The notes: generated from the sequence alone by a model not told the origin. A DNA stretch of 10,825 bases from Gammaproteobacteria bacterium (GCA_003646305.1 QNFJ01000056.1:1-10825), one strand, 5' to 3'. Numbered from the stretch's first letter, positions 1-5,777 are shown. Numbers and translations: made by a program.

Positions 1-2
1 AT

Positions 3-887
3 TTACTCTGATAGCATCTCTATTTTAAACAGCTCGACCAACTGAGCCATCAGTTGCCCGCGCACACTACTTTTTCTCCAAACCACTCCAATGGTTCGTT
101 TAGGGACTGGTGCCTCAAAAGGGATATAACAGATACCTCTATCTTCTTTGTTGATGGCAATTTCTGGCATCAATGTAACACCTGTCCCGGCAATGACCAT
201 TTGCCGAAGCGTTTCCAGACTAGCCGCCCGAACACCAAGCTGCTCCTCTGCTCCACTCCACTGACAAAATTGTAACGCCTGATCACGCATACAATGACCT
301 TCATCTAGCAATAGTAACTGCTGGCCCTGTAACGCTGATGCCCTGGTTTTTTGCTTTTTTGCCAACGGGTGGTCTACCGCGACGGCCAACTCGAAAGCAT
401 CATCAAATAGCGGTTGGCTTACAAGAAAGTCTTCTTTTAGCGGCAGCGAGAGAAGTGCTGCATCAATCTCGCCCCGCTCAAGTTGACCGATTAAGGTATT
501 GGTTTTCTCCTCGATAAGGATTAGCTTAATTTTCGGTAGTTCCTTTTTTATAACGGAGACCAAACTGGGGAAAAGGTAACTGGCAAGCGAGGGAAAGGCT
601 CCGAGTCTTAACTCACCCGCGAGAGGGTCTTGAGCGTTGGCTGCCAGCGCTTTCATGCGCTCGACTTCATCTAAAATAGATTGCGCAGAGGCAACGATGC
701 TTTTTCCCACTTTCGTCAACATCACCTTTTTATTGGTGCGCTCAAAGAGTTTCACACCCAAATCGCGTTCTAATTTTTTGATTTGCGTACTGAGTGTTGG
801 CTGACTAACAAAGCAGCTTTCCGCCGCCTGAACAAAACTACGGCTGTGGGCGACCGCAACGATATATTTCAGATCTCTAAGGTTCAT
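3..887 (-). CDS. oxyR: OxyR, hydrogen-peroxide-sensing LysR-family regulator
   Basis: LysR-type cytoplasmic transcription factor that senses H2O2 through a reversible disulfide and activates antioxidant genes. The N-terminal winged helix-turn-helix is at about residues 1-60 (helix-turn-helix around SFVQAAESCFVSQPTLSTQI), followed by the effector domain. The two redox cysteines of OxyR are present at C199 (in DEGHCMRDQ) and C208 (in QFCQW), the same numbers as in E. coli OxyR, and the flanking ASLETLRQMV segment is also OxyR-like. At 294 residues it is close to the usual family length, and the stop codon lies just inside the window. The gene is divergent from the peroxiredoxin gene, and the shared spacer holds a tandem OxyR site 20 bp upstream of this start, so autoregulation is likely. 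The ribosome-binding site is weak (AAAAG). No terminator is visible because the window ends here. Confidence 0.95.
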   Translation of the reverse strand: MNLRDLKYIVAVAHSRSFVQAAESCFVSQPTLSTQIKKLERDLGVKLFERTNKKVMLTKVGKSIVASAQSILDEVERMKALAANAQDPLAGELRLGAFPSLASYLFPSLVSVIKKELPKIKLILIEEKTNTLIGQLERGEIDAALLSLPLKEDFLVSQPLFDDAFELAVAVDHPLAKKQKTRASALQGQQLLLLDEGHCMRDQALQFCQWSGAEEQLGVRAASLETLRQMVIAGTGVTLMPEIAINKEDRGICYIPFEAPVPKRTIGVVWRKSSVRGQLMAQLVELFKIEMLSE

Positions 888-906
888 GGTTATTGCTTTT
901 CTATTA

Positions 907-943
907 ATAGATAATATCTATTGTTCTTATAAATATAATTCAT
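907..943. promoter_or_regulatory. Tandem OxyR binding site between oxyR and prx
   Basis: Bases 907-921 read ATAGATAATATCTAT, a perfect match to the OxyR half-element ATAG-N-T-NNN-A-N-CTAT. After a 7-bp spacer, 929-943 read ATAAATATAATTCAT, which keeps ATA, the inner T and A, and the final AT. The 22-bp period is what tetrameric OxyR uses to contact adjacent major grooves. The site abuts a candidate -35 element for prx at 944 and lies 20 bp before the oxyR start, as expected for an activated peroxide-defence gene and an autorepressed regulator. The consensus is established knowledge; occupancy is inferred. Confidence 0.8.
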
Positions 944-972
944 TTTACTGATTTATAAAAATCATAAATACT
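944..972 (+). promoter_or_regulatory. Candidate OxyR-activated promoter of prx
   Basis: TTTACT (944-949) and AATACT (967-972) are separated by 17 bp, and each matches four of six sigma70 consensus bases. The -35 element touches the downstream end of the OxyR site, the geometry of OxyR-activated promoters, and transcription would start near 979. TATAAA at 954-959 is an alternative -10 that would start the RNA near 966, just before the leader hairpin. Confidence 0.45.
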
Positions 973-975
973 AGC

Positions 976-1046
976 CGAGACTTTTGCATAGGAGCAAAAT
1001 GGCTCTCGTGCAAAGGTCTCGACCATCTGCTCGAGAAAACTCTCGA
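976..1046 (+). promoter_or_regulatory. Structured 5' leader of the peroxiredoxin mRNA
   Basis: CGAGACTTTTGCA (976-988) pairs with TGCAAAGGTCTCG (1009-1021) over 13 bp with one G-U. Inside it, after a 3x3 internal loop, GAGC (992-995) pairs with GCTC (1002-1005) around a 6-base loop. A second hairpin, TCGAGA (1031-1036) with TCTCGA (1041-1046) and loop AAAC, follows directly. Neither has a U-tract, so these are not terminators. Repeats of TCTCGACC at 1017-1024 and 1041-1048 allow alternative pairings. They may stabilise the message or control access to the GGAG ribosome-binding site at 1062-1065. The role is unknown. Confidence 0.45.
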
Positions 1047-1071
1047 CCGCATATTAACAACGGAGCTGAAA

Positions 1072-1593
1072 ATGAAAACAACTGTCCCAGAAATCACCTT
1101 TAAAACACGAGTTCGTGATGAAACTGTTGGTGGAGATAACCCCTTCCGCTGGAAAGATGTCACCTCAAGTGAGCTATTCAAAGGCAAAAGTATTGTTGTG
1201 TTGGCATTACCTGGCGCCTTTACGCCCACCTGTTCCAGCACACACCTTCCCGGTTTTGAGAAGAATTATGAGGCGCTAAAAGAAAAAGGGGTTGATGAGA
1301 TCTATTGCCTCAGCGTTAACGATGCTTTCACCATGTTTCAGTGGGCAAAGCATTTAGGGATCAGCAAGGTTAAAATGTTACCCGATGGCAATGGTGACTT
1401 TACCCGACTGATGGGTATGCTGGTTAAAAAAGAGAATCTTGGTTTTGGTGATCGTTCATGGCGTTATTCAATGCATGTGGTTGACGGTGAAATCCAGCAG
1501 CTTTTTGCTGAGCCGGGTCTAATGGATAACTGCCCCGATGACCCTTTTGGTGCGAGCGATGCAGACACCATGCTAGATTACTTAGCTCAATAG
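1072..1593 (+). CDS. Prx5-type peroxiredoxin (thiol peroxidase)
   Basis: Reduces H2O2 and organic peroxides with an active-site cysteine. The signature PGAFTPTCS has T51 and the peroxidatic C54, and the conserved active-site arginine lies in RSWRYSMHV (R131, possibly R128). The C-terminal DPFGASDADTMLDYL segment is typical of bacterial Prx5 proteins that in some species are fused to glutaredoxin. Here the protein ends at 173 residues with no glutaredoxin domain, so the reductant must be a separate glutaredoxin/GSH or thioredoxin. Other cysteines are C79 and C154 (MDNCPDDPF); C154 could resolve C54, but this is not established. GGAG at 1062-1065 sits 6 bases before the ATG. The gene lies between oxyR with its operator and gor, supporting a glutathione-linked, peroxide-induced role in the cytoplasm. 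Confidence 0.92.
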   Translation: MKTTVPEITFKTRVRDETVGGDNPFRWKDVTSSELFKGKSIVVLALPGAFTPTCSSTHLPGFEKNYEALKEKGVDEIYCLSVNDAFTMFQWAKHLGISKVKMLPDGNGDFTRLMGMLVKKENLGFGDRSWRYSMHVVDGEIQQLFAEPGLMDNCPDDPFGASDADTMLDYLAQ

Positions 1594-1601
1594 CTGTTTA
1601 C

Positions 1602-1636
1602 AGAGGCGCTCAGAAAGCTGAGCGCCTCTTCTTTCT
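1602..1636 (+). terminator. Terminator/attenuator between prx and gor
   Basis: A perfect 12-bp stem, AGAGGCGCTCAG (1602-1613) with CTGAGCGCCTCT (1618-1629), loop AAAG, is followed by the T-rich TCTTTCT. It lies 8 bases after the prx stop, and only about 21 bases separate its stem from the gor start. The T-tract is interrupted by C, so termination may be incomplete and let some RNA polymerase continue into gor. Confidence 0.8.
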
Positions 1637-1650
1637 AAGAGAATAAGAAC

Positions 1651-3006
1651 ATGAAATATGACTACGACCTTTTTGTGATTGGCGCCGGTTCTGGCGGTGT
1701 TCGTGCAAGCCGTATGGCAGTCTCTTTTGGTGCTAAAGTGGCCCTGTGTGAAGACCGCTATATGGGTGGAACTTGCGTCAATGTTGGCTGCGTCCCTAAA
1801 AAGCTCTACGTCTACGCCTCTGAGTATTCATCTCACTTTCGCGATGGTAAAGGTTTTGGCTGGCAGTCAGAGAGCCCTCAATTCGACTGGCCAACACTAC
1901 GTGACCACAAAACGACTGAAATTAGCCGGCTTAATGGCATCTACGAAACAATGTTGGAGGGTGCAGGTGTTGAGGTGATCCACGGTCGTGGCAAAATAGT
2001 TGATGCACATACTGTGGAAGTAAACGGTAAAAAACTCACTGCAGAGCGGCTACTTATCGCTGTCGGTGGCTGGCCATTTGTGCCCGACATCATCGGCAAA
2101 GAGCATGTTATTAGCTCCAATGAGGTATTCGACTTAGAAGCCTTTCCTAAGCGGCTTGTTGTGGTGGGTGGCGGCTATATCGCTGTTGAATTTGCCGGTA
2201 TTTTTAATGGTCTGGGTGCTGAAGTGAGCCAGCTCTACCGTGGCGAGCTGTTTCTACGTGGTTTTGATAACGAAATACGCCAGTTTGCTGCCGAGGAAAT
2301 CAAAAAGAAAGGAACCGACCTGCGCTTTAATTGCGATGTGACGTCAATCGAGAAACAGTCCGATGGGGTATTAAAGGTCAACTTGAATGATGGCAGCTTT
2401 ATCGTTGCCGATGCGGTGCTTTACGCCACCGGCAGAAAGCCCCATCTTCGCGATCTCGGTATGAAAAATGTCGACATTAAACTCACCGATAGAGGTTATA
2501 TTGAGGTGAATGAACAGTTCCAAACCAGTGAGCCGAGCATTTACGCATTAGGCGATGTCACTGGCGGTATGGAGCTCACCCCCGTTGCACTGGCAGAGGG
2601 AATGGCGCTGGCTAAAGCACTCTATAACAATGAGTCTTGCAAAGTTGACTACAGCAATATCGCAACAACGGTATTCTGCCAACCCAATATCGGCACAGTC
2701 GGTTTAAGTGAAGAGCAGGCGCGTGCGGATTATTCAAATGTCATCAAATACCGCTCCGCTTTCCGCGCTATGAAGCACACAATTAGCGGCTCTCAAGAAC
2801 GTACATTGATGAAGTTATTGGTGGATGGCGATACCGATAAGGTACTCGGCGCACATATGGTTGGCCCAGATGCGGGAGAGATTATGCAAGGATTAGCGAT
2901 TGCACTTAAAGCAGGAGCGACAAAAGCTGATTTTGATTCCACTATCGGTATTCATCCGACTGCAGCAGAAGAGTTTGTAACGATGCGGGAGCCAGTTTCA
3001 GATTAG
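1651..3006 (+). CDS. gor: Glutathione-disulfide reductase
   Basis: NADPH-dependent FAD flavoenzyme that reduces GSSG to GSH in the cytoplasm. FAD-binding GAGSGG is at 11-16. The redox disulfide is in GGTCVNVGCVPKK (C42, C47). The NADPH domain begins with VVGGGYIAVEFA around 171-182, and arginines R197 and R203 in LYRGELFLRGFD are the NADPH-specificity residues of glutathione reductase. The second FAD motif YALGDV is at 298-303, and the catalytic pair H435-E440 is in HPTAAEE. The length of 451 matches the E. coli enzyme, and these features exclude lipoamide or mercuric reductase. Translation starts after a modest AAGAGAA stretch, about 21 bases past a terminator hairpin. No clear promoter of its own is visible, so read-through from the OxyR-controlled prx promoter is likely. 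It regenerates the GSH that the peroxiredoxin next door could use. Confidence 0.96.
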   Translation: MKYDYDLFVIGAGSGGVRASRMAVSFGAKVALCEDRYMGGTCVNVGCVPKKLYVYASEYSSHFRDGKGFGWQSESPQFDWPTLRDHKTTEISRLNGIYETMLEGAGVEVIHGRGKIVDAHTVEVNGKKLTAERLLIAVGGWPFVPDIIGKEHVISSNEVFDLEAFPKRLVVVGGGYIAVEFAGIFNGLGAEVSQLYRGELFLRGFDNEIRQFAAEEIKKKGTDLRFNCDVTSIEKQSDGVLKVNLNDGSFIVADAVLYATGRKPHLRDLGMKNVDIKLTDRGYIEVNEQFQTSEPSIYALGDVTGGMELTPVALAEGMALAKALYNNESCKVDYSNIATTVFCQPNIGTVGLSEEQARADYSNVIKYRSAFRAMKHTISGSQERTLMKLLVDGDTDKVLGAHMVGPDAGEIMQGLAIALKAGATKADFDSTIGIHPTAAEEFVTMREPVSD

Positions 3007-3030
3007 ATTTCAGTCCCTTAATTATAAAAG

Positions 3031-3059
3031 TTGACCTCTAAATTAAAAGCGCGGAGAAT
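3031..3059 (+). promoter_or_regulatory. Candidate sigma70 promoter upstream of the EamA permease leader
   Basis: TTGACC (3031-3036, five of six) is 17 bp from GAGAAT (3054-3059, four of six), predicting a start near 3066. It is the best promoter-like match in the gor-permease spacer and would produce a leader of about 180 nt. GCGCG/CGCGC inverted arms (3049-3053 and 3061-3065) overlap the -10 and could be an operator or a DNA hairpin. Confidence 0.4.
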
Positions 3060-3065
3060 GCGCGC

Positions 3066-3190
3066 ACTATGAATATGAACCGGACAAGACCAAAGAACCT
3101 GCTTAGCATGCGCCATTGGGTGCTGCGTGCGGCCAACTATTGTCTGGGACTTGTCCTGATGTAACTTTACAAAAAGTCATTTCAGTTTTT
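3066..3190 (+). promoter_or_regulatory. Candidate structured leader RNA (riboswitch- or attenuator-like)
   Basis: GGACAAG (3082-3088) pairs perfectly with CTTGTCC (3150-3156), closing a 61-base interior in which GCATGC (3106-3111) can pair with GCGTGC (3125-3130, one U-G). GCGGCC (3129-3134), overlapping the inner stem, is complementary to GGCCGC (3195-3200) in the left arm of the following terminator. This is a possible antiterminator that competes with both structures. With the promoter before it and the terminator and ribosome-binding site after it, the layout resembles a transcription-terminating riboswitch or a leader-peptide attenuator. I could not match it to a known class. An independent small RNA of about 165 nt is another reading. 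Confidence 0.35.
3069..3164 (+). CDS. Possible 31-codon leader peptide
   Basis: An ATG at 3069 opens an uninterrupted 31-codon frame ending in TAA at 3162-3164, inside the leader of the EamA permease. The peptide begins MNMNRTRPKN and ends CLGLVLM. GGAG at 3053-3056 is 12 bases upstream, long for a Shine-Dalgarno and possibly ahead of the transcription start. The Ala-Ala codons GCG GCC coincide with the candidate antiterminator arm, so a translating ribosome would affect folding. There is no run of one amino acid as in classical amino-acid attenuators. It may be a chance frame. Confidence 0.15.
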   Translation: MNMNRTRPKNLLSMRHWVLRAANYCLGLVLM

Positions 3191-3234
3191 AAAAGGCCGC
3201 GGATTCCAAAAGAATCCGCGGCCTTTTGTGTTTT
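3191..3234 (+). terminator. Strong terminator hairpin just before the EamA permease start
   Basis: AAAAGGCCGCGGATTC (3191-3206) and GAATCCGCGGCCTTTT (3212-3227) form a perfect 16-bp stem with loop CAAAA, followed by GTGTTTT. It can end gor transcription. However, it is only 18 bases before the permease ATG, with that gene's GAGG (3235-3238) directly behind it, so any permease transcript must pass through it. This makes it an attenuator candidate. Confidence 0.85.
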
Positions 3235-3245
3235 GAGGTATCACA

Positions 3246-4139
3246 ATGCAACTCACTAGCGCATATTTTGCCGTTATTTTGATCTGGGCAACCACACCTC
3301 TCACCGTTAAATGGGGCGGCGAAGGGGTTGGGTTTTTATTTGGCGTGCTCCTACGTATGCTAATCGGGACTGCCTGTGTGGCTGGCTTGCTGATCTTATT
3401 AAGAAAGTCACTCCCTTATCATATGGCTGCCTTAAAAACTTATGCTGCTGGCGTTGCCGGTGTATTTGGCGCGATGATGTCTGTTTACTGGTCCGCGCAG
3501 TTTATTCCCTCGGGCTGGATCGCGATCATTTTTGGTTTAACACCGATCATAACAGCCTTTCTTTCGGCAATCTGGCTCAAAGAACGGTTTGTTACACCGC
3601 TACGGCTAGCTGCACTTTTACTGAGTCTTTTCGGTTTATCAACGCTATATAATTCAGCCCCAATCGATGAATCAAACTACATTTATGGGATTATAGGTAT
3701 GCTTACTGCTGTCCTACTGCATTCATTTAGTTCAGTCTGGATCAAGAAGATAGATGCAAAAATTTCGGCCTTATCCGTTACGGCTGGTAGCCTTTTTATG
3801 TCGATACCATTATTTTTTGCCAGTTGGTATTTTTTAGATGGGCAGTGGCCTGAGCAGATTCCAGATCGTAGCCTTTATGCCATTATCTATACGGGAGTTG
3901 TTGCCACAGCAGCGGGATTTACGATCTACTTCTATGTGCTCGGCCATTTTTCTGCGACCCGAGTTGCGTTAATCACGCTGATTTCACCACTGTTTGCTTT
4001 ATGGCTCGGGCATACTTTCAATAATGAAGTCATCAGCCAGGGAACACTGTTTGGGACTGCGTTAATCCTGTCAGGTTTGGCGTTATTTGAATTTGATATG
4101 ATAAGAAAGCGCGTCAAAATGCTGAATTTGCGCTTATAA
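3246..4139 (+). CDS. DMT-superfamily (EamA-type) permease, substrate unknown
   Basis: Inner-membrane protein of 297 residues, almost wholly hydrophobic with short loops, matching the ten-helix drug/metabolite transporter architecture with two EamA repeats (about 1-130 and 145-285). Typical features are the opening AVILIWATTPLTVKWG, the helix-end PIITAFLSAIWLKERF around residue 100 and its second-repeat counterpart LISPLFALWLGHTFNNEV near 240-258. The family exports amino acids or other small metabolites, and substrates cannot be read from sequence. The start is supported by GAGG at 3235-3238, 7 bases upstream. The gene stands between gor and msrA but has its own leader and probable downstream terminator, so it is likely a separate unit. 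The leader suggests control by premature termination; the inducing signal is unknown. Confidence 0.85.
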   Translation: MQLTSAYFAVILIWATTPLTVKWGGEGVGFLFGVLLRMLIGTACVAGLLILLRKSLPYHMAALKTYAAGVAGVFGAMMSVYWSAQFIPSGWIAIIFGLTPIITAFLSAIWLKERFVTPLRLAALLLSLFGLSTLYNSAPIDESNYIYGIIGMLTAVLLHSFSSVWIKKIDAKISALSVTAGSLFMSIPLFFASWYFLDGQWPEQIPDRSLYAIIYTGVVATAAGFTIYFYVLGHFSATRVALITLISPLFALWLGHTFNNEVISQGTLFGTALILSGLALFEFDMIRKRVKMLNLRL

Positions 4140-4145
4140 CAACTT

Positions 4146-4203
4146 CCCGCCCCCTCTGCCGTATAGATGAGGAGGGGTGGGCGGGGGATTGCATCTTTTT
4201 TTT
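4146..4203 (+). terminator. Probable terminator after the EamA permease
   Basis: CCCGCC (4146-4151) pairs with GGCGGG (4180-4185), and CCTC (4153-4156) can pair with GAGG (4169-4172), giving an imperfect GC-rich stem six bases past the stop. Eight T residues lie at 4196-4203 but are about ten bases from the stem, so the form is not canonical. The rest of this spacer (4204-4294) shows only TATAAA at 4256-4261 as a possible -10 for msrA, without a convincing -35. Confidence 0.45.
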
Positions 4204-4294
4204 GATGACTGAGAATTTCCATAAGTACTGTATGGCTTATTTTATTTCGATATTGTATAAACGGGTCATGACAAATTGATAGCAGATCACTCTT

Positions 4295-4972
4295 ATGTTC
4301 TTTTCCGAAAAAAAACTAACACTGCCATCAGCTGAGGAGGCTCTTCCTGGGCGAGAAGAGCAAATACCGGTTGCTGCAGAACACGTCGTATTAGGCCAAG
4401 CAATGGCGCCACCTTTTGATGATGCACTCGAAAAAATCATCTTTGGAATGGGTTGTTTCTGGGGTGCAGAGCGTCGCTTTTGGGAAATCGAAGGGGTTTA
4501 CAGCACGGCGGTTGGCTATATAGCAGGCTTAACACCCAATCCGTTGTACGAAGAGGTCTGTTCGGGGATGACGGGGCATAACGAAGCGGTGCTAGTGGTT
4601 TACAACCCCCGGTTGGTCAAGCTCGATTTTCTGCTGAAGAAGTTTTGGGAATCGCACGATCCTACACAGGGAATGCGGCAGGGCAATGATCGTGGGACAC
4701 AATACCGCTCAGGTATCTATTACTTTAGTGAAGAGCAGAAAGAGCATGCTCTGCAGATGCGCACGGAATTTCAGACTGCGCTAGTAGAAGCAGGGTTAGG
4801 GTGTATCACAACAGAAATCATGGAAGCACCCGAGTTTTATTATGCTGAGGATTATCACCAGCAGTATCTGGCTAAAAACCCATCTGGGTACTGTGGCCTG
4901 AGTGGAACGGGGATTGAGCTTCCAGTTAACGTTGATTTTGTGCCGAGGGATCTTCCTCGTCACCCTGAATAA
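4295..4972 (+). CDS. msrA: Peptide methionine-(S)-sulfoxide reductase MsrA
   Basis: Repairs oxidised methionine, reducing the S-sulfoxide in proteins at thioredoxin's expense in the cytoplasm. The catalytic GCFWGAE motif has C54. EVCSGMTGHNEAV, HDPTQGMRQGNDRGTQYRS and FYYAEDYHQQYLAKNP are all conserved. The resolving cysteine is C200 in GYCGLSGTG. E. coli MsrA has a further recycling cysteine a few residues on (GIGVCLP); here the matching stretch is GTGIELP, so the second relay disulfide is absent. The N-terminal extension (FSEKKLTLPSAEEALPGR) resembles that of E. coli MsrA, supporting this start although no good Shine-Dalgarno precedes it. The 3' end overlaps the convergent FNR-family gene by 47 bp. 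It fits functionally with the oxyR-prx-gor genes nearby, but I see no clear OxyR site in front of it. Confidence 0.95.
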   Translation: MFFSEKKLTLPSAEEALPGREEQIPVAAEHVVLGQAMAPPFDDALEKIIFGMGCFWGAERRFWEIEGVYSTAVGYIAGLTPNPLYEEVCSGMTGHNEAVLVVYNPRLVKLDFLLKKFWESHDPTQGMRQGNDRGTQYRSGIYYFSEEQKEHALQMRTEFQTALVEAGLGCITTEIMEAPEFYYAEDYHQQYLAKNPSGYCGLSGTGIELPVNVDFVPRDLPRHPE

Positions 4973-5663
4973 TGGCAACAAGTGCTTCTTGGTCAATGAT
5001 CGCCTGATGCGGAGAGACAAGCTTTATAAAACCTTTACGCTTAAACTCCGCAATCACCCTACTGGCAGTCTCTGTGGTTATTGCAAGTAATGCGCCCATA
5101 TCCTCTCTACCTGGCAAGTAGCACTGTGTGGACTGACAGTCCTGAGAAAGGTAAATCAGAAGGTGCGCAACGCGCTGTTTAGCAAAACCACTTGTTAATT
5201 TAGAAAGCCAGGTGTCGGCATCAGAAATAACCCGCTGCCAACGGGCAGTCAGTTGCTTGAAAAGGTGGGGTGAGTTGTCATTAAGCTCTTTGATCTCGCC
5301 CACCGGAAGTCGGCAAAAAGAAGCCGATTCCAGAATTACTGCGTGGTGTAGATAGTTTTTATTGTCCAGCGCCTCTAGCCCGACCACGTCCCCCTGCCTC
5401 AGAATTCGTACGATTCTAAAAGAGCCATCGCTTAGATAGCTGACCAGCTTCACCAGACCGGAACGAACCGTATAGATCGCTTCGGGCTTATCCCCCTGAT
5501 TATAAAGTGTCTCGCCTGTGGCGAAGTTTAATTCATGAATCGGATAATGAAGTAGATCAAAATCCTCTTTAGTCAGGTCGGCAAATAAAACGAGACTCCG
5601 AATTGCACACTGCTCGCATTTTGAGGCGACACGCCACGCTTTGTCTATTTGATCTGGCTGCAT
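4926..5663 (-). CDS. CRP/FNR-family transcription regulator with incomplete FNR cysteine set
   Basis: Cytoplasmic regulator of 245 residues: an N-terminal cysteine pair, a cyclic-nucleotide-binding-like beta-roll (about 25-140), a dimerisation helix and a C-terminal helix-turn-helix (about 185-212). C16 and C19 (KCEQCAIR) align with FNR C20 and C23, and C117 (SASFCRLP) with C122, but the fourth ligand position (FNR C29) is V25. The recognition helix TTETASRV keeps E198, S201 and R202, the E-xx-SR pattern by which FNR reads TTGAT half-sites. So DNA specificity looks FNR-like while oxygen sensing by a normal [4Fe-4S] cluster is doubtful. NO/heme sensing or a thiol switch are alternatives. It is divergent from the DsrE-like/receptor genes across a spacer with a palindrome and an FNR-type box, and its 3' end overlaps msrA. 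GGAA about 10 bases upstream is a weak ribosome-binding site. Confidence 0.85.
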   Translation of the reverse strand: MQPDQIDKAWRVASKCEQCAIRSLVLFADLTKEDFDLLHYPIHELNFATGETLYNQGDKPEAIYTVRSGLVKLVSYLSDGSFRIVRILRQGDVVGLEALDNKNYLHHAVILESASFCRLPVGEIKELNDNSPHLFKQLTARWQRVISDADTWLSKLTSGFAKQRVAHLLIYLSQDCQSTQCYLPGREDMGALLAITTETASRVIAEFKRKGFIKLVSPHQAIIDQEALVAIIQGDEEDPSAQNQR

Positions 5664-5695
5664 TTTCTGGGGTTCCGAACAGTTTCTTGTCTATT

Positions 5696-5713
5696 TTGTG
5701 TCATATGACACAA
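5696..5713. promoter_or_regulatory. Perfect 18-bp palindromic operator candidate
   Basis: TTGTGTCATATGACACAA is its own reverse complement. It lies 32 bp before the FNR-family start codon and 38 bp (centre to centre) from the FNR-type box on the other side. The inner 16 bp (TGTGT-N6-ACACA) have the geometry of CRP/FNR-family sites (TGTGA-N6-TCACA) but differ at the fifth base of each arm. Autoregulation by the divergent regulator is possible; another factor binding TGTCA/TGACA arms is equally possible. Confidence 0.55.
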
Positions 5714-5735
5714 CTAATAACGATAAATTAACAGA

Positions 5736-5749
5736 TTGATAATTCTCAA
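5736..5749. promoter_or_regulatory. FNR/ANR-type box upstream of the DsrE-like gene
   Basis: TTGAT-AATT-CTCAA matches the FNR consensus TTGAT-N4-ATCAA at nine of ten positions. Its centre (5742.5) is exactly 41.5 bp upstream of the start point predicted from the TACACT -10, the class II activation distance of FNR and CRP. It could be used by a canonical FNR/ANR or by the divergent FNR-like protein, whose recognition helix has the matching E-xx-SR residues. Confidence 0.6.
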
Positions 5750-5771
5750 TTATTTATGTTTCTTGTGATTC

Positions 5772-5777
5772 TACACT
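5772..5777 (+). promoter_or_regulatory. -10 element of the DsrE-like/receptor promoter
   Basis: TACACT matches TATAAT at four of six positions and predicts a start at about 5784, 22 bases before the ATG. No good -35 hexamer is present at the required distance, as expected for a class II activator-dependent promoter served by the FNR-type box. Confidence 0.5.

Noticed and set aside
54..275. 73-codon plus-strand frame inside oxyR
   Set aside because: Antisense to a fully conserved OxyR coding region; no family resemblance.
945..1241. 98-codon minus-strand frame across the prx leader and start
   Set aside because: It lies antisense to the strongly supported prx gene, has no ribosome-binding site, and its composition is that of a shadow frame.
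3058..3071. Four-codon frame ATG CGC GCA CTA TGA overlapping the start of the possible leader peptide
   Set aside because: Its ATG overlaps the predicted -10 element and lies before the predicted transcription start.
3066..3190. Match to a known riboswitch such as guanidine-III, because of CCGGAC and GGACAAG segments
   Set aside because: The surrounding bases do not follow the guanidine-III pseudoknot pattern; the similarity is limited to short words.
4276..4291. FNR/CRP-like sequence TTGATAGCAGATCA upstream of msrA
   Set aside because: The two half-sites are separated by five bases rather than four, and it overlaps the msrA leader just before the start; it fits neither the FNR nor the CRP spacing.
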